From: Alphaproteobacteria bacterium
GTDB taxonomy: Bacteria > Pseudomonadota > Alphaproteobacteria > Rhodobacterales > Rhodobacteraceae
Reading direction: 5' to 3'
Length of the DNA: 6,789 nt
Assembly: GCA_003696705.1 (NCBI GenBank)
Contig: RFGD01000430.1
Coordinates: 1 to 6,789, forward strand
This document shows, piece after piece, positions 5,247 to 6,789 of this stretch (position 1 is its first letter; each line of letters begins with the position of its first letter). The position numbers and the translations under genes were made by a program. The notes below the pieces were generated by a model. It had not been told where the DNA came from and searched no databases. It saw only the letters and a list, made by a program, of their open reading frames with translations.

Positions 5247-6041
5247 TCAGCCGATCCGCCCGGTGATGTAGGCTTCGGTCCGCTCGTCGCGAGGATTGGT
5301 GAAGATCTCGGCCGTCGGGCCGAACTCGACCAGTTCGCCAAGGTGGAAGAATGCCGTCTTCTGGCTGATCCGCGCGGCCTGCTGCATCGAGTGCGTCACG
5401 ATGACGACCGAATAGCGCTCTCTCAGTTCGTCGATCAGCTCTTCGATCTGCGCGGTCGCGATCGGATCGAGGGCCGAGGCCGGTTCGTCCATCAGAAGCA
5501 CCTCGGGCGAGGTGGCGATGGCGCGGGCGATGCAGAGTCGCTGCTGCTGGCCACCCGAAAGCCCGGTCCCCGAGGCGTCGAGCCGGTCCTTCACCTCGTT
5601 CCAGAGCGCCGCGCGCCGCAGCGACTTCTCGACGATGGCGTCAAGCTCGTCCTTGGTGCGGGCAAGGCCGTGGATCCGGGGCCCGTAGGCGACATTGTCA
5701 TAGATCGACTTCGGAAACGGGTTCGGCTTCTGGAACACCATTCCGACGCGGGCGCGCAGCTGCACCGGATCGACGTCCGGCGCATAGATGTCCTCTCCGT
5801 CAAGAAGGATCGTGCCCTCTACCCGCGCAATGTCGATCGTGTCGTTCATGCGGTTGAAGCACCGCAGGAAGGTCGATTTCCCACAGCCCGAGGGGCCGAT
5901 GAAGGCCGTCACCGTCTTGTCCAGGATGTCGACCGAAACATCGCGAATGGCATGCGTGTCGCCATAGTAGACGTTGACATCCCGCGCGACGATCTTCGTC
6001 GATATCGTGTCGGCGGCTTCGTTCATCACGTTGTCCTTCAT
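5247..6041 (-). CDS. pstB: phosphate ABC transporter ATP-binding protein PstB
   Basis: PstB (264 residues) is the cytoplasmic ATPase of the high-affinity PstSCAB phosphate importer. The ABC motifs occur in order: Walker A GPSGCGKST (49-57), Q-loop Q104 in MVFQKPNPFPKSIYDNVAYG, signature LSGGQQQRL (161-169), Walker B VLLMDEP (181-187), D-loop SALD (189-192) and H-loop H217 in VTHSM. FLRCFNRMND (58-67) and QKPNPFP are specific to PstB among ABC ATPases. The ATG at 6041 is chosen because GGGGGAG ends four bases upstream and it sits 14 bases after the pstA stop. An ATG at 6026 (MNEAAD) is a possible shorter start. The open frame runs further back, but only as a shadow of pstA. Confidence 0.98.
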   Translation of the reverse strand: MKDNVMNEAADTISTKIVARDVNVYYGDTHAIRDVSVDILDKTVTAFIGPSGCGKSTFLRCFNRMNDTIDIARVEGTILLDGEDIYAPDVDPVQLRARVGMVFQKPNPFPKSIYDNVAYGPRIHGLARTKDELDAIVEKSLRRAALWNEVKDRLDASGTGLSGGQQQRLCIARAIATSPEVLLMDEPASALDPIATAQIEELIDELRERYSVVIVTHSMQQAARISQKTAFFHLGELVEFGPTAEIFTNPRDERTEAYITGRIG

Positions 6042-6055
6042 GTTTCTCCCCCGCC

Positions 6056-6789
6056 CTACCAGCGGCGTTCGAATTTCTGTCGAAGATAGATCGCGACCGC
6101 GTTCATCGCCACCAGGAAGCCCAGAAGCACCAGGATGGCCGCCGACGTGCGGGACACGAACCCGCGTTCGGGGCTGTCGGCCCAGATGAAGATCTGTGTC
6201 GGAAGCGCCGTCGCCGCGTCGAACGGGGAATCGGGAATGGCCGTGATGAAGGCGTTCATGCCGATCAGAAGAAGCGGCGCCGTCTCGCCCAGGGCCTGCG
6301 CCAGGCCGATGATGGTTCCGGTCAGGATGCCGGGCATCGCCAGCGGCAGGACGTGGTCGAATACCACCTGATGGCGGGACGCCCCGATGCCAAGCGCGGC
6401 CTCGCGGATGGATGGCGGCACGGCCTTCAGCGCCGCCCGCGTCGCGATGATGATGGTCGGCAGCGTCATGAGCGCAAGCGTCATCCCGCCCACGAACGGG
6501 GCCGAGCGCGGCAGCCCCATCCATCCCAGGAACACCGCAAGCGCCAGAAGGCCGAAGACGACCGACGGCACGGCCGCAAGGTTGTTGATGTTGACCTCGA
6601 TGATGTCGGTGAAGCGGTTACGCGGCGCGAATTCCTCGAGGTAGATGGCCGCGCCGATCCCGATGGGGAACGAAAGGACGAAGCAGGTCAGAAGCGCATA
6701 GAACGACCCCATGATGGCGCCGCCCAGCCCGGCAAGTTCCGGATACCGCGAATCGGCGTTCAGGAAGAGCGCGGTGTTCAGCTTTCTGG
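6056..6789 (-). CDS. pstA: phosphate ABC transporter permease PstA, C-terminal part (5' end beyond window)
   Basis: PstA is one of the two inner-membrane channel subunits of PstSCAB. The last 243 residues are visible and the frame is open to the right edge, so the start is missing. The first visible residues (RKLNTALFLNADSRYPELAG) fit the periplasmic region seen in long alphaproteobacterial PstA proteins, so an internal ATG at 6712 is not the start. Hydrophobic segments lie at about visible residues 24-50, 72-90, 98-117, 150-167 and 215-236. The cytoplasmic EAA loop that docks on PstB is present (EAALGIGASRHQVVF from 129, ending in LPLAMPGI). GETAPLLLIG (167-176) is a PstA hallmark, and the C-terminus is basic (RQKFERRW). 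The gene ends in TAG, 14 bases before pstB. pstC and pstS are expected upstream, outside the window. Confidence 0.96.
   Translation of the reverse strand, partial: RKLNTALFLNADSRYPELAGLGGAIMGSFYALLTCFVLSFPIGIGAAIYLEEFAPRNRFTDIIEVNINNLAAVPSVVFGLLALAVFLGWMGLPRSAPFVGGMTLALMTLPTIIIATRAALKAVPPSIREAALGIGASRHQVVFDHVLPLAMPGILTGTIIGLAQALGETAPLLLIGMNAFITAIPDSPFDAATALPTQIFIWADSPERGFVSRTSAAILVLLGFLVAMNAVAIYLRQKFERRW

Noticed and set aside
6060..6080. A GTTCGAAT string resembling a tRNA T-loop.
   Set aside because: It lies inside the pstA C-terminus, and I saw no acceptor, D-arm or anticodon structure around it.
3684..6089. An 801-codon open frame on the + strand across phoB, phoU and pstB.
   Set aside because: It is the antisense shadow of three well-supported genes, with an Arg/His/Asp/Val-rich translation typical of reversed high-GC coding sequence.
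6042..6524. An N-terminal extension of PstB up to 6524.
   Set aside because: It lies antiparallel-free but out of frame over pstA and looks like a frame shadow. The ATG at 6041 has a strong Shine-Dalgarno and gives the normal PstB length.

Overview
The window is a high-G+C stretch of bacterial chromosome. The closest fit is an alphaproteobacterium, most likely Rhodobacteraceae (Rhodobacter/Paracoccus/Roseobacter type). This rests on the protein flavour of S2, EF-Ts, AroQ and the Pst proteins, on the PfkB-type kinase divergent from rpsB, and on the pstA-pstB-phoU-phoB order. It is inference from recognised families, not from a search. The content is mostly core housekeeping, and I see no phage, transposon, CRISPR or defence genes.

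Left part (1-2189, mostly + strand). The left edge holds the 5' end of a minus-strand PfkB-family sugar/nucleoside kinase with a GTG start at 164. A 196-base divergent gap follows, with a possible promoter and a foldable leader that ends at the rpsB ribosome binding site. Then come rpsB (ribosomal protein S2, 361-1161) and tsf (elongation factor Ts, 1237-2115), separated by 75 bases that hold a perfect 24-base palindrome. A strong hairpin plus T-rich terminator closes the pair at 2155-2189.

Middle part (2190-3809). A convergent gap of about 240 bases contains two inverted repeats and no credible gene. On the minus strand, aroQ (type II 3-dehydroquinate dehydratase) is followed by a LuxR-type regulator with an autoinducer-binding-like domain. 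The two overlap by one base (TGATG), so they are very probably translationally coupled. No luxI-type synthase is present, so within this window the regulator is a LuxR 'solo'. A 183-base gap upstream of aroQ includes an AT-rich 16-base inverted repeat.

Right part (3810-6789, all minus strand). This is the distal part of a phosphate-uptake operon, transcribed pstA (5' end cut by the window edge), pstB, phoU, phoB, with gaps of 14, 12 and 21 bases. PstA (with PstC and PstS, outside the window) and the PstB ATPase import phosphate. PhoU links transporter state to Pho signalling, and PhoB is the response regulator. PhoR is not in the window. No clear terminator was found after phoB, so read-through into aroQ-luxR is possible.

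No wholly new system could be supported. The points most worth a second look are the aroQ-luxR coupling and the atypical ligand-pocket residues of that regulator, the structured rpsB leader, the rpsB-tsf palindrome, and the AT-rich inverted repeat ahead of aroQ.
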